Notes: generated by a model from the sequence alone, not told the origin. Positions 1 through 10,109 are shown, counted from the stretch's first letter. The stretch: DNA of 64,000 nt from Azophilus sp965214305 (GCA_965214305.1 OZ243949.1:2418001-2482000), one strand, 5' to 3'. Numbers and translations are program-made.

Positions 1-82
1 AGGCGTTTATCTGAAGAAGATCACGTTATCCACTACGATGGGCCCCGGTGTCGCCATCGATCAATCATCGTTGGATATCTAG
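1..82 (+). CDS. rplA: 50S ribosomal protein L1, 3' end (partial)
   Basis: The window opens inside a reading frame that ends at TAG 80-82. The last 26 residues run GVYLKKITLSTTMGPGVAID and on to the C-terminus, matching the conserved end of L1 (KGVYIKKVSISTTMG in E. coli). L1 forms the mobile L1 stalk near the ribosomal exit site and represses its own mRNA. The 5' part lies outside the window. Only 30 bases separate it from rplJ, so rplA and rplJ are surely cotranscribed. Identification rests on this short tail plus its position before rplJ. Confidence 0.88.
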   Translation, partial: GVYLKKITLSTTMGPGVAIDQSSLDI

Positions 83-112
83 CCGGCAACGCTAAAATTT
101 AGGAGTGGCCAA

Positions 113-643
113 GTGGCCTTGAAGCTGAGTCAGAAACAAGAGATTGTCGCCGAAGTCAATCGGGAGGCAAGCGAAGCAATAGCGGCGGTACTCGCTGACT
201 ATCGGGGAATGACTGTCGATGAGATGACGGGCTTGCGCCGTAAGGCTCGTGACAGCGACGTCTACCTTAAGGTCGTTCGCAATACCTTAGCCAAACGTGC
301 GGTAGAAGGCACCGAATATGAGTGCCTAAACGACGTTTTGGCGGGTCCCACGCTGTTGGCGTTTTCTCGCGGCGAACCCGGTTCGGCCGCGCGTCTAATC
401 AAGGACTGCGCGCAAGACTACGGAGCTCTACGAGTCAAAGCGCTATCTATTGGCGGGCAATTACTTGATGCGAGTCAGCTTGATCGGATTGCCGAGCTAC
501 CGACTCGCGAGGAATCCATCGCCCTGTTAATGGCTGTGATTCAGGCACCTATCGCCAAACTAGTCAGAACGCTTGGCGAAGTGCCCGGAAAATTGACGCG
601 AACGCTGGCCGCGATTCGTGAAGCCAAGGATTCCGGTGGCTAA
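113..643 (+). CDS. rplJ: 50S ribosomal protein L10
   Basis: L10 anchors L7/L12 dimers to the GTPase-associated centre of the 50S subunit. The 176-residue protein starts MALKLSQKQEIVAEV and contains VYLKVVRNTLAKRAVEG, a close match to E. coli L10. The start is GTG 113, with AGGAG at 101-105 as ribosome binding site; the GTG start aligns with the family N-terminus. The C-terminal helix that binds L7/L12 follows residue 130. The spacer from rplA is too short to hold the long folded L10 leader known from E. coli, so autoregulation by L10-L12 is probably different here. Confidence 0.97.
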   Translation: MALKLSQKQEIVAEVNREASEAIAAVLADYRGMTVDEMTGLRRKARDSDVYLKVVRNTLAKRAVEGTEYECLNDVLAGPTLLAFSRGEPGSAARLIKDCAQDYGALRVKALSIGGQLLDASQLDRIAELPTREESIALLMAVIQAPIAKLVRTLGEVPGKLTRTLAAIREAKDSGG

Positions 644-691
644 AACACGCATGGGGTCGGGAACACAATTTATGATTCGAGGAGATAAATA

Positions 692-1078
692 ATGCCATTG
701 TCTAAAGACGACGTACTGAACGCCATCGCCGAAATGAGTGTTATGGAGGTGGTGGAACTGATTCAGGCCATGGAGGAGAAGTTCGGCGTTTCTGCGGCGG
801 CGGCTGTGGCCGCTGCTCCCGTCGCTATGAACGGCGACGCTGCAGATGGTGGGGGGTCTGAGGAGCAGGCGGAATTTGATGTGATTCTAAGCTCCTTTGG
901 TGATAAGAAAGTGAACGTGATCAAGGTGGTTCGTGCAATTACGGGGCTTGGTCTCAAGGAAGCGAAGGCATTGGTTGATGGTGCCCCGAGTCCGGTCAAG
1001 GAGGGAGTCGGCAAAGACGAAGCTCAAGACATCCAGAAACAACTCGAAGAAGCTGGTGCCCAAGCCGAGCTCAAATAG
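692..1078 (+). CDS. rplL: 50S ribosomal protein L7/L12
   Basis: L7/L12 is the multicopy stalk protein that recruits translation factors. The 128-residue product has the N-terminal dimerisation helices (residues 1-35), an Ala/Gly-rich hinge (36-56) and the C-terminal factor-binding domain with KVNVIKVVRAITGLGLKEAK. A ribosome binding site GAGGAGAT lies just before ATG 692. The stop codon sits in the loop of a 13-bp hairpin at 1062-1091. Cotranscribed with rplJ and rpoBC. Confidence 0.97.
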   Translation: MPLSKDDVLNAIAEMSVMEVVELIQAMEEKFGVSAAAAVAAAPVAMNGDAADGGGSEEQAEFDVILSSFGDKKVNVIKVVRAITGLGLKEAKALVDGAPSPVKEGVGKDEAQDIQKQLEEAGAQAELK

Positions 1079-1091
1079 TTGAGCTCGGCTT
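1062..1091 (+). promoter_or_regulatory. Perfect hairpin over the rplL stop codon
   Basis: Bases 1062-1074 (AAGCCGAGCTCAA) and 1079-1091 are perfect reverse complements, with a four-base loop that contains the rplL TAG. No T-run follows, so it is not a standard intrinsic terminator. In E. coli the rplL-rpoB gap holds a partial terminator and an RNase III site that lower rpoBC expression relative to the ribosomal proteins. This hairpin is a good candidate for the same role, by position and shape only. Confidence 0.6.
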
Positions 1092-1160
1092 CGGTAGTTC
1101 CGCCGACGCCCGCCCGGGGTGCTGACGTTTCGTTGTTATAGCAGCGCGAGGATAATTCCA

Positions 1161-4100
1161 ATGGCTTATAGCTTCACCGAAAAAAAGCGTATTCGTAAAG
1201 ACTTTGGCAAGTTGCCGGAGTCTATGCGGCTCCCGTACCTGCTAGCCATTCAGGTGGACTCCTACGGGAAATTTCTGCAGTTGGATACGCCGCCCAACAA
1301 ACGCAAGCGGGTCGGCTTGCATGCCGCTTTTCAGTCGGTATTTCCGGTGCAGAGCTATTCCGGGAACGCGGAGCTCCGCTATGTGGAGTATCGCTTGGGC
1401 CAACCCGTGTTCGATGTTAAAGAATGTGTGCTGCGGGGCGTTACCTTCGCGGCACCGCTCCGTGTGAAAGTACAACTCATCATTTATGATCGGGAGTCGT
1501 CGGCAAAAAAGGTCAAGGAAGTAAGGGAGCAGGAAGTCTATATGGGGGAAATTCCTCTGATGACGGGAAATGGCACCTTTATAATCAACGGTACCGAGCG
1601 TGTCGTCGTCTCCCAATTACACCGCTCGCCCGGGGTATTCTTCGATCACGACCGGGGCAAGACTCACAGTTCCGGCAAACTCCTGTATTCGGCGCGAGTC
1701 ATTCCATATCGGGGTTCTTGGCTGGATTTTGAATTCGATCCGAAAGACTGCGTTTTTGTGCGCATTGATCGGCGACGCAAATTGCCGGCCACCATCATTC
1801 TGCGTGCGCTCGAATATTCCGGTGAAGAGATTCTGGGCATGTTCTTCAATAAGAATATTTTCCGAGTCAAGAAGAATGGCTTTTCCGTGGACCTTTTGCC
1901 CGAGCGTCTGCGTGGCGAAGTGGCATCGTTCGACATGAAGAGCCGCGACGGCACCATTATCGTTGAAGCGGGTCGCCGGATCACGGCGCGCCACGTTCGA
2001 TTGTTGCAGGATAGCGGTTTGAAACGTCTCGACGTGCCGCGCGAATATCTGTTGGGTCGCGTTACCGCGACCGATCTAATCGACGAATCAACGGGCGAAA
2101 TACTACTTCCCTGCAATTCCGTGATTTCCGATGACGTATTGGAGCAGTTGTTGGCAGCCGGTATAAACAAGATCGAGACCATTTATACCAATGATCTCGA
2201 TTGCGGCCCCTATATTTCCGATACGCTACGCATCGACTCAACCACTAATCGTCTGGAGGCGTTATTCGAAATCTATCGGATGATGCGCCCCGGTGAACCG
2301 CCAACTCGGGAAGCGACGGAGAATCTTTTTAATAACCTATTTTTTGCTTCCGAGCGTTACGATCTTTCCGCTGTTGGGCGCATGAAGTTCAATCGGCGGC
2401 TTGGGCGCGACGACACAACGGGCCAAGGTATTCTCGCTAGGGAGGACATAATTGATGTCCTGAAAACATTGATCGACATTCGCAATGGCCGAGGCTCAGT
2501 TGACGATATCGATCATTTGGGTAATCGGCGGGTCCGGTCCGTTGGCGAGATGTCTGAGAATCAGTTCCGGGTTGGGTTGATTCGGGTCGAGCGGGCCGTC
2601 AAGGAACGTCTGTCCCTTGCAGAGTCGGAGGGCTTGATGCCCCAAGACATGATCAACGCTAAGCCGGTGGCGGCCGCCGTTAAAGAGTTTTTCGGATCCA
2701 GTCAGCTTTCGCAGTTTATGGATCAGAACAATCCACTCTCTGAGGTTACCCACAAGCGTCGCGTCTCGGCACTTGGCCCCGGCGGCTTGACTAGGGAACG
2801 GGCGGGTTTTGAGGTGCGGGACGTCCACCCCACTCATTATGGCCGTGTCTGCCCCATTGAAACCCCGGAAGGGCCCAATATTGGTTTGATCAATAGTTTG
2901 GCGGCCTACGCGCGAACTAACGAATACGGATTTTTGGAGTCTCCCTATCGAAAGGTCGTCAACGGCAAGGTTACAAAACAGATTGAGTATCTCTCCGCGA
3001 TTGACGAGGCGGAATATGTAATCGCTCAAGCCAGTTCACCGCTCGGTGAGAATAGCGCTTTCGTTGACGAGCTGGTCGATGTTCGGCACCGGAACGAATT
3101 CACCAAAACGTCGCCGGACAACGTCGAGTACATGGATGTTTCGCCCAAGCAGGTGGTTTCCATTGCCGCGTCGCTCATTCCTTTTCTGGAACACGATGAT
3201 GCTAACCGGGCGCTGATGGGTTCCAACATGCAACGTCAGGCGGTGCCAACGCTGCGGGCGGAGAAACCGCTCGTAGGCACGGGCATGGAAAGGCATGTGG
3301 CGCGCGATTCGGGAGTCTGTGTTATCGCCAACCGAGGCGGTGTGGTGGATAGTGTTGATGCTGGTCGCATCGTAGTGCGGGTTGCCGATGCGGAAACCGA
3401 GGCTGGGGAAGCGGGCGTTGATATCTACAATCTCACCAAATTCACTCGTTCCAATCAAAATACCTGCATCAATCAGCGTCCGTTGGTTAAACCTAGCGAC
3501 CGGATTGCCAGGGACGATATCTTGGCAGACGGCCCCTCCGTGGATACTGGCGAATTGGCTTTGGGGCAGAACATGCGGGTCGCGTTCATGCCTTGGAATG
3601 GCTACAACTTTGAGGATTCCATCTTGGTCTCCGAGCGTGTGGTGCAGGAAGACCGTTTCACCAGTGTTCATATTCAGGAACTGACTTGTGTTGCCCGGGA
3701 TACGAAGCTTGGCCCAGAAGAGATTACTGCCGATATCCCCAATGTCGGCGAGGGCGCTTTGTCCAAGCTCGACGAATCCGGCATCGTCTATATCGGCGCG
3801 GAAGTGGATACGGGTGATATTTTAGTTGGCAAAGTAACGCCCAAGGGCGAAACGCAGTTGACGCCGGAAGAGAAGCTACTACGCGCCATTTTTGGTGAGA
3901 AAGCATCGGATGTGAAGGACACTTCGCTGCGGGTGCCCACCAGCGTTAAGGGCACTGTCATTGATGTCCGCGTCTTTACCCGCGACGGGGTCGAAAAAGA
4001 CCAGCGTGCCCGGGACATAGAACAGGACGAGTTGACGCAAGTCCGCAAAGATCTCGACGACGAATACCGGATTGTGGAAGCCGCCACCTTCGAGCGCTTG

Positions 4101-5234
4101 GAAGCGGCTCTTGTCGGCAGTAAGGCGGCGAGTGGCCCGAATGATATCCGTAATCGCATTGTCGATGCGGATTATTTGTATGGTCTTGAACGCGATGACT
4201 GGTTCAAAATTCGCATGGCCGACGATCGGCTCAACGCCCAGCTCGAACGGGCGGAGAAGCAACTTGACGAACGACGTCATGTCCTCGACGAAGTATATTT
4301 GGACAAACGCTCAAAACTGGAAAGCGGCGATGATCTAGCGCCGGGTGTTCTGAAAATCGTTAAGGTTTACTTGGCCATCAAGCGCCGAATTCAGCCGGGT
4401 GACAAGATGGCAGGTCGGCATGGCAACAAAGGCGTTATCTCGGTGATCATGCCCGTTGAAGACATGCCCTACGATGAACACGGTGAACCGGTGGATATCA
4501 TTTTGAATCCGCTGGGCGTTCCTTCTCGTATGAACGTTGGGCAGGTTCTCGAAGCGCACTTGGGTTGGGCCGCCAAGGGTATTGGCGAGCAAATCAATGC
4601 CTTAATCGAGGCTCAGGCCAACAACTCAGAACTCCGCGAGCAGTTGCACAGGGTGTACAACACCATTGGCGAGCGACAGGAAAACCTGAAGTCGCTGAAC
4701 GAAGGCGAACTCCGGGAGCTTGCGCAGAATCTCCGCGATGGTGTGCCAATCGCCACCCCTGTATTCGACGGCGCTTCGGAAACCGAAATCAAGCACATGT
4801 TGGCGTTGGCCGGCCTTCCCGAGAATGGGCAGGCGGTTCTTTACGACGGACGTACCGGCGACCGGTTCGACCGCCCGGTGACCTTGGGCTACATGTACAT
4901 GCTCAAACTCAATCATTTGGTTGACGATAAAATGCACGCCCGCTCCACAGGCTCCTATAGCTTGGTTACTCAGCAACCCCTCGGCGGCAAGGCGCAGTTT
5001 GGCGGACAACGCTTCGGTGAGATGGAAGTGTGGGCGCTGGAAGCCTATGGAGCGGCCTACACACTCCAGGAAATGCTCACTGTTAAGTCGGATGACGTGG
5101 GCGGACGTACCACGATGTACAAGAACATCGTGGACGGCAACTTTTGCATGGAGGCGGGAATGCCGGAATCTTTTAACGTTCTCGTTAAGGAAATCCGCTC
5201 GCTGGGAATTGATATCGAATTGGAAATGGATTGA
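1161..5234 (+). CDS. rpoB: DNA-directed RNA polymerase subunit beta
   Basis: Beta subunit of RNA polymerase, 1357 residues. ATG 1161 is chosen because MAYSFTEKKRIRKDFGK aligns with the E. coli N-terminus and GAGGA lies just upstream; an in-frame ATG at 1119 would add 14 unrelated residues. The rifampicin pocket (about residues 511-570, SSQLSQFMDQNNPLSEVTHK then RRVSALGPGG) has the drug-sensitive residues. The active-site region (GDKMAGRHGNKG) and the C-terminal beta-clamp (LGGKAQFGGQRFGEMEVWAL) are intact. Followed after 53 bases by rpoC. Confidence 0.99.
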   Translation: MAYSFTEKKRIRKDFGKLPESMRLPYLLAIQVDSYGKFLQLDTPPNKRKRVGLHAAFQSVFPVQSYSGNAELRYVEYRLGQPVFDVKECVLRGVTFAAPLRVKVQLIIYDRESSAKKVKEVREQEVYMGEIPLMTGNGTFIINGTERVVVSQLHRSPGVFFDHDRGKTHSSGKLLYSARVIPYRGSWLDFEFDPKDCVFVRIDRRRKLPATIILRALEYSGEEILGMFFNKNIFRVKKNGFSVDLLPERLRGEVASFDMKSRDGTIIVEAGRRITARHVRLLQDSGLKRLDVPREYLLGRVTATDLIDESTGEILLPCNSVISDDVLEQLLAAGINKIETIYTNDLDCGPYISDTLRIDSTTNRLEALFEIYRMMRPGEPPTREATENLFNNLFFASERYDLSAVGRMKFNRRLGRDDTTGQGILAREDIIDVLKTLIDIRNGRGSVDDIDHLGNRRVRSVGEMSENQFRVGLIRVERAVKERLSLAESEGLMPQDMINAKPVAAAVKEFFGSSQLSQFMDQNNPLSEVTHKRRVSALGPGGLTRERAGFEVRDVHPTHYGRVCPIETPEGPNIGLINSLAAYARTNEYGFLESPYRKVVNGKVTKQIEYLSAIDEAEYVIAQASSPLGENSAFVDELVDVRHRNEFTKTSPDNVEYMDVSPKQVVSIAASLIPFLEHDDANRALMGSNMQRQAVPTLRAEKPLVGTGMERHVARDSGVCVIANRGGVVDSVDAGRIVVRVADAETEAGEAGVDIYNLTKFTRSNQNTCINQRPLVKPSDRIARDDILADGPSVDTGELALGQNMRVAFMPWNGYNFEDSILVSERVVQEDRFTSVHIQELTCVARDTKLGPEEITADIPNVGEGALSKLDESGIVYIGAEVDTGDILVGKVTPKGETQLTPEEKLLRAIFGEKASDVKDTSLRVPTSVKGTVIDVRVFTRDGVEKDQRARDIEQDELTQVRKDLDDEYRIVEAATFERLEAALVGSKAASGPNDIRNRIVDADYLYGLERDDWFKIRMADDRLNAQLERAEKQLDERRHVLDEVYLDKRSKLESGDDLAPGVLKIVKVYLAIKRRIQPGDKMAGRHGNKGVISVIMPVEDMPYDEHGEPVDIILNPLGVPSRMNVGQVLEAHLGWAAKGIGEQINALIEAQANNSELREQLHRVYNTIGERQENLKSLNEGELRELAQNLRDGVPIATPVFDGASETEIKHMLALAGLPENGQAVLYDGRTGDRFDRPVTLGYMYMLKLNHLVDDKMHARSTGSYSLVTQQPLGGKAQFGGQRFGEMEVWALEAYGAAYTLQEMLTVKSDDVGGRTTMYKNIVDGNFCMEAGMPESFNVLVKEIRSLGIDIELEMD

Positions 5235-5287
5235 CCGGGGCGTTCTGGCCACGGCCGATATGAACCCATGATAGCCGGAGGAAGACC

Positions 5288-8200
5288 TTGAAGGACTTGC
5301 TGAATCTATTGAAGGATCAAGGGAATACTAACGAGTTCGACTCGTTGCGTATCGGTTTGGCATCGCCGGAGATGATCCGTTCTTGGTCCTTCGGCGAAGT
5401 CAAGAAACCCGAGACCATCAACTACCGCACTTTCAAACCAGAACGGGATGGGTTGTTCTGCGCACGTATTTTTGGCCCCGTGAAGGACTACGAATGCCTC
5501 TGCGGCAAGTACAAACGCCTAAAACACCGAGGCGTTATCTGTGAAAAATGTGGCGTTGAAGTGACTTTGGCAAAGGTTCGCCGGGAACGCATGGGCCATA
5601 TTGAGCTGGCGAGCCCGGTCGCCCATATTTGGTTTTTGAAGTCGCTACCTTCCAGGATTGGCCTACTGCTCGATATGACTCTGCGTGATATTGAGCGGGT
5701 GCTTTACTTCGAATCCTATGTGGTCATTGACCCGGGCTTGACCGACCTTGAAGTAGGGCAACTGCTGACCGATGAAGAGTACTACGCGAAACTTGAGGAG
5801 TTCGGCGACGAATTCGAGGCGCGCATGGGTGCCGAGGCGATTCAGCAATTCCTGCTGAACATGGACATGGAAGCTGAAATCGCCACTTTGCGGGAAGAGA
5901 TACCCGCTACCAACTCCGAAACCAAAATCAAAAAGCTTTCTAAACGCTTAAAGCTGATGGAAGCGTTCGAGAAGTCGGGGAACCGACCGGAATGGATGGT
6001 GCTAACCGTCCTGCCGGTGCTACCGCCGGACTTAAGGCCCCTAGTGCCCCTTGACGGCGGGCGCTTCGCGACTTCTGACTTGAACGACCTCTACCGCCGG
6101 GTTATCAATCGTAACAATCGCCTCAAGAGATTGCTGGATTTGTCAGCACCGGACATCATTGTCCGTAACGAAAAGCGCATGCTTCAGGAATCGGTTGATG
6201 CGCTCCTGGACAATGGTCGCCGCGGCCGCGCAATCACGGGTTCCAACAAACGGCCGTTAAAGTCGCTGGCGGATATGATCAAGGGCAAACAGGGACGTTT
6301 TAGGCAAAATCTCTTGGGCAAGCGCGTGGACTATTCCGGTCGTTCCGTCATTGTGGTGGGCCCGACGCTGAAGTTGCACCAATGTGGCTTACCCAAAAAG
6401 ATGGCACTGGAACTGTTCAAGCCGTTCATCTTCGGCAAGCTCGAAGGTCGGGGGCTTGCTACCACCATAAAGGCCGCGAAAAAGATGGTGGAGCGGGAAA
6501 CCGCCGAGGTTTGGGATATTTTGGCGGAGGTCATCCGCGAGCATCCGGTATTGTTGAATCGTGCACCGACACTACACCGCCTTGGTATACAGGCGTTTGA
6601 GCCAGTATTGATCGAGGGCAAGGCCATCCAATTGCATCCTTTGGTCTGCACGGCCTACAACGCTGATTTCGATGGTGATCAAATGGCCGTTCATGTGCCC
6701 CTGACGCTTGAGGCACAACTCGAATCGCGCGCGCTGATGATGTCCACCAACAACATACTGTCGCCGGCTAGCGGTCAGCCGATCATCGTGCCATCTCAGG
6801 ATGTGGTACTGGGCATCTACTATATGACCCGCGAACGAGTAAATGCTCGGGGCGAGGGGATGTTTTTTGCCGATACCGACGAAGTACATCGTGCTTATCA
6901 CGCGGGCGAGATTGACTTACATGCGCGTATCAGTGTCCGGATGCCAGACTTTGGTGGCGCGGACATCGCGGACATGAGTGCGCCAATACCCCGACTGCAA
7001 AGGGTCGATACAACGGTGGGCCGTGTGTTGCTTTACGATGTGGTTCCCAAGGAACTGCCGTTTCAGGCTGTCAACAAGCCGATGGACAAAAAAGCGATTT
7101 CAAACCTGATCGATGACTGCTATCGCAATGTCGGGCTAAAGGAAACGGTCATTTTTGCCGACCAGCTTATGTACACCGGATTCAAACACTCTACATCGTC
7201 GGGAGCATCCATCGGTGTGGACGACTTTGTGATTCCGGAGCAGAAGGGCCGGATCATCGGCGAAGCGGAGCGCGAAGTTGCCGAAATCGAATCCCAGTTT
7301 GCTTCCGGGCTCGTTACCCAGGGCGAGAAGTACAACAAGGTTGTCGATATTTGGTCGCGAGCCAATGACCTGGTTGCGCGCTCCATGATGGATGGCATCT
7401 CCAAGGAATTGGTTGTCAACAGTTCCGGGGAGCAAGAAGAACAGGATTCATTCAACTCCATTTATGTCTATGCGGATTCGGGGGCTAGGGGCTCGCCGGC
7501 GCAAATCCGGCAGTTGGCGGGTATGCGGGGCCTGATGACGCGGCCAGACGGTAGCATCATCGAAAACGCCATTACGGCGAACTTCCGCGAAGGGCTTAAT
7601 GTCAACGAGTACTTCATTTCAACCCACGGTGCCCGTAAGGGTCTTGCGGATACCGCCCTAAAGACCGCGAACTCCGGTTATCTGACTCGTCGCTTGGTGG
7701 ATGTTGCCCAGGACGTGGTCATCACCGAGCACGATTGTGGCACGACCGATGGGCTCAGGGTCAGCGCCATCATTGAAGGGGGCGATGTGGTGGAGCCGTT
7801 GGGGGACCGGGTGCTTGGCCGCGTTATTGCTGAAGACGTTATGAGTAGCGATGGCAACACCGTGCTGGTCCGCAAGGATACGGTGATGGACGAATCCTGG
7901 GTCGAGAAGCTTGACTCGCTTGGTATTGACGAGGTCAAGGCGCGCTCCGCGATTACCTGCAACACCCGGTTCGGCATTTGCTCGATGTGCTACGGGCGCG
8001 ACCTTGCTCGCGGGCGCTTGGTCAATATTGGCGAGGCGGTTGGTGTTATTGCCGCCCAGTCCATCGGTGAACCCGGCACACAGCTAACCATGCGCACCTT
8101 CCACATCGGCGGTGCCGCATCAAGGGCCACGGCTATTGACAACGTCCAAGTCAAGCACGGCGGCACCATTCGCCTGAACAACCTAAAAACGGTTAAGCGC

Positions 8201-9505
8201 AGTTCCGGTGAACTGGTTGCTATGGAATCCGGTGAGATTGCCGTTGCGGACGACACCGGTCGCAAGCGGGAAAGCTACAAACTACCCCGCGGCGCCCTGA
8301 TATTTGTGGCCGAAGACGAGGCTGTCGACTCGGGACAAATGATTGCCCAGTGGGATCCGCATACCCACCCGATTGTCGCCGAGGTGGGAGGAACTATCCA
8401 ATTTCAAGAAATGGAGGATGGCCTTTCGATTAATCGGCAGATGGACGAACTCACCGGCTTGATCAACATTACCGTGCTGGATCCAAAAGATCGGCCCAGT
8501 GCCGGTAAGGAATTGCGTCCTGCGGTGCAGCTCGTTGATGACCAGGGCGAGAAACTGTTGCTACCGGGTAGTGATGTGCCGGCCCACCATTTGCTGCCCA
8601 GCGACGCTATTCTCAATTTGGAGGACGGCGACAAGATCGGTGTCGGCGATACGGTTGCACGCATTCCCCAGGAAGGTTCGAAGACCCGCGACATCACCGG
8701 TGGCCTGCCGCGTGTGGCGGATCTTTTCGAGGCGCGCAAACCCAAGGAGCCCGCTGTATTGGCGGAAGCATCCGGCACTGTTGGATTCGGTAAGGAAACC
8801 AAGGGCAAGCGGCGTTTGGTCATTACCCCACCGGAAGGCGATCCGGTCGAAACGCTGATTCCGAAGTGGCGCAACATTCGTGTCTATGAAGGTGAGCCCA
8901 TCAAGAGGGGCGAGGTGGTCTGCGATGGGCCGGCGAGCCCGCACGATATTGTGCGCCTGAAGGGCGTGGAAGCGTTTGCGAAGTACATCATCAATGAAAT
9001 TCAGGAGGTGTATCGGCTGCAAGGGGTTACCATTAACGATAAGCATATCGAGGTCATTGTGCGGCAGATGCTGCGTAAAGTGGAAGTCACCGATCCGGCT
9101 GAATCCGAACTGATCCGGGGCGAGCAAGTCGAATACACGCGCGTTCTCGAAGTCAATGAGGCACTCCTTGCCGAAGATAGGCAGCCGGCGGAATATCAGC
9201 GTATTTTGCTGGGGATTACCAAGGCATCGCTTGCCACGGAATCATTTATCTCGGCGGCTTCCTTTCAAGAGACGACTCGGGTGCTCACCGAAGCGGCCGT
9301 CACCGGCAAGCAGGATTATCTCAGAGGCCTTAAAGAAAATGTTGTGGTGGGGAGGCTGATTCCGGCGGGCACCGGTCTAACCTATCACAGTGACCGCAAA
9401 CGTCGGCGCGCCGAGGAAGCCGAGGACCGTTATGCGAAGGAACAAGGAGCCACGACGGACGATATCGAAGCCGCATTGACAGAGGCTTTCAGCTCCGGCG
9501 AATAG
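5288..9505 (+). CDS. rpoC: DNA-directed RNA polymerase subunit beta'
   Basis: Beta' subunit, 1405 residues. It starts at TTG 5288 behind a strong GGAGG (5277-5281); MKDLLNLLKDQ aligns residue for residue with E. coli. The first zinc site is Cys70, Cys72, Cys85, Cys88. The catalytic Mg loop NADFDGDQM is residues 458-466. The second zinc site is visible in the CNTRFGICSMCYG segment, and the bridge and trigger helices (IGEPGTQLTMRTFHIGG) are intact. TTG is an unusual start for such a highly expressed gene but is well supported here. Confidence 0.99.
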   Translation: MKDLLNLLKDQGNTNEFDSLRIGLASPEMIRSWSFGEVKKPETINYRTFKPERDGLFCARIFGPVKDYECLCGKYKRLKHRGVICEKCGVEVTLAKVRRERMGHIELASPVAHIWFLKSLPSRIGLLLDMTLRDIERVLYFESYVVIDPGLTDLEVGQLLTDEEYYAKLEEFGDEFEARMGAEAIQQFLLNMDMEAEIATLREEIPATNSETKIKKLSKRLKLMEAFEKSGNRPEWMVLTVLPVLPPDLRPLVPLDGGRFATSDLNDLYRRVINRNNRLKRLLDLSAPDIIVRNEKRMLQESVDALLDNGRRGRAITGSNKRPLKSLADMIKGKQGRFRQNLLGKRVDYSGRSVIVVGPTLKLHQCGLPKKMALELFKPFIFGKLEGRGLATTIKAAKKMVERETAEVWDILAEVIREHPVLLNRAPTLHRLGIQAFEPVLIEGKAIQLHPLVCTAYNADFDGDQMAVHVPLTLEAQLESRALMMSTNNILSPASGQPIIVPSQDVVLGIYYMTRERVNARGEGMFFADTDEVHRAYHAGEIDLHARISVRMPDFGGADIADMSAPIPRLQRVDTTVGRVLLYDVVPKELPFQAVNKPMDKKAISNLIDDCYRNVGLKETVIFADQLMYTGFKHSTSSGASIGVDDFVIPEQKGRIIGEAEREVAEIESQFASGLVTQGEKYNKVVDIWSRANDLVARSMMDGISKELVVNSSGEQEEQDSFNSIYVYADSGARGSPAQIRQLAGMRGLMTRPDGSIIENAITANFREGLNVNEYFISTHGARKGLADTALKTANSGYLTRRLVDVAQDVVITEHDCGTTDGLRVSAIIEGGDVVEPLGDRVLGRVIAEDVMSSDGNTVLVRKDTVMDESWVEKLDSLGIDEVKARSAITCNTRFGICSMCYGRDLARGRLVNIGEAVGVIAAQSIGEPGTQLTMRTFHIGGAASRATAIDNVQVKHGGTIRLNNLKTVKRSSGELVAMESGEIAVADDTGRKRESYKLPRGALIFVAEDEAVDSGQMIAQWDPHTHPIVAEVGGTIQFQEMEDGLSINRQMDELTGLINITVLDPKDRPSAGKELRPAVQLVDDQGEKLLLPGSDVPAHHLLPSDAILNLEDGDKIGVGDTVARIPQEGSKTRDITGGLPRVADLFEARKPKEPAVLAEASGTVGFGKETKGKRRLVITPPEGDPVETLIPKWRNIRVYEGEPIKRGEVVCDGPASPHDIVRLKGVEAFAKYIINEIQEVYRLQGVTINDKHIEVIVRQMLRKVEVTDPAESELIRGEQVEYTRVLEVNEALLAEDRQPAEYQRILLGITKASLATESFISAASFQETTRVLTEAAVTGKQDYLRGLKENVVVGRLIPAGTGLTYHSDRKRRRAEEAEDRYAKEQGATTDDIEAALTEAFSSGE

Positions 9506-9517
9506 GGCGACAAGCGA

Positions 9518-9546
9518 TTGCGGGTGGCGCGTTGGAACTATAGAAT
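9518..9546 (+). promoter_or_regulatory. str operon promoter
   Basis: TTGCGG (9518-9523), a 17-base spacer, then TAGAAT (9541-9546), followed by a GC-rich stretch CGCGCCCCC. The S10 operon has the same two hexamers with the same spacing at 12924-12952, which strengthens both calls. A GC-rich discriminator after the -10 box is typical of stringently controlled translation promoters. A short GCCCC/GGGGC hairpin lies in the leader before rpsL. Confidence 0.65.
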
Positions 9547-9589
9547 CGCGCCCCCTTTGGGGCGTTGGTGCGTCGATTAAGGAGAAACG

Positions 9590-9961
9590 GTGGCTAGGAT
9601 AAGCCAATTGGTCAGAAAGCCGAGAAAGCGCAAGGCCCGAAAAAATATTGTTCCGGCTCTGCAGGGAAGCCCGCAAAAACGTGGTGTATGTACGCGTGTG
9701 TATACCACGACGCCTAAAAAACCAAATTCGGCACTCCGCAAGGTTTGTCGGGTGCGCTTAACCAACGGCTACGAAGTGACCTCCTATATTGGCGGCGAAG
9801 GGCACAATCTGCAGGAGCATTCGGTCATTCTTATTCGTGGTGGACGGGTTAAGGATCTGCCCGGTGTCCGCTATCACACGATTCGCGGAACGCTTGACAC
9901 TTCGGGTGTCTCGGATCGCAAGCAGGGGCGCTCAAAATACGGCGCCAAGCGACCCCGCTAG
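9590..9961 (+). CDS. rpsL: 30S ribosomal protein S12
   Basis: S12 shapes the decoding centre. The 123-residue protein is nearly identical to E. coli S12 over QKRGVCTRVYTTTPKKPNSA and RGGRVKDLPGVRYHT; both lysines where streptomycin resistance arises are wild type. GTG 9590 with AAGGAG at 9579-9584 fits the family start. First gene of the str operon; 148 bases separate it from rpsG. Confidence 0.98.
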   Translation: MARISQLVRKPRKRKARKNIVPALQGSPQKRGVCTRVYTTTPKKPNSALRKVCRVRLTNGYEVTSYIGGEGHNLQEHSVILIRGGRVKDLPGVRYHTIRGTLDTSGVSDRKQGRSKYGAKRPR

Positions 9962-10109
9962 CTCGGGCCTCAGCACGAGCTCGCCATGATCTTTTGTTTT
10001 GTACCGGGTTCTTTTCTAGCCGTTGAGACTCGTTCAACCCTAAGACCTTAGAGGTTTAGTAAGGCCCCGGCTCTAGTCTCGGGGATCAACCTGAAGTAAG
10101 GAGTACAAC

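Noticed and set aside
1617..3671. Long antisense open frames within rpoB (up to 211 codons)
   Set aside because: They are antisense to a fully conserved gene, have no recognisable motif, and are expected in GC-rich DNA.
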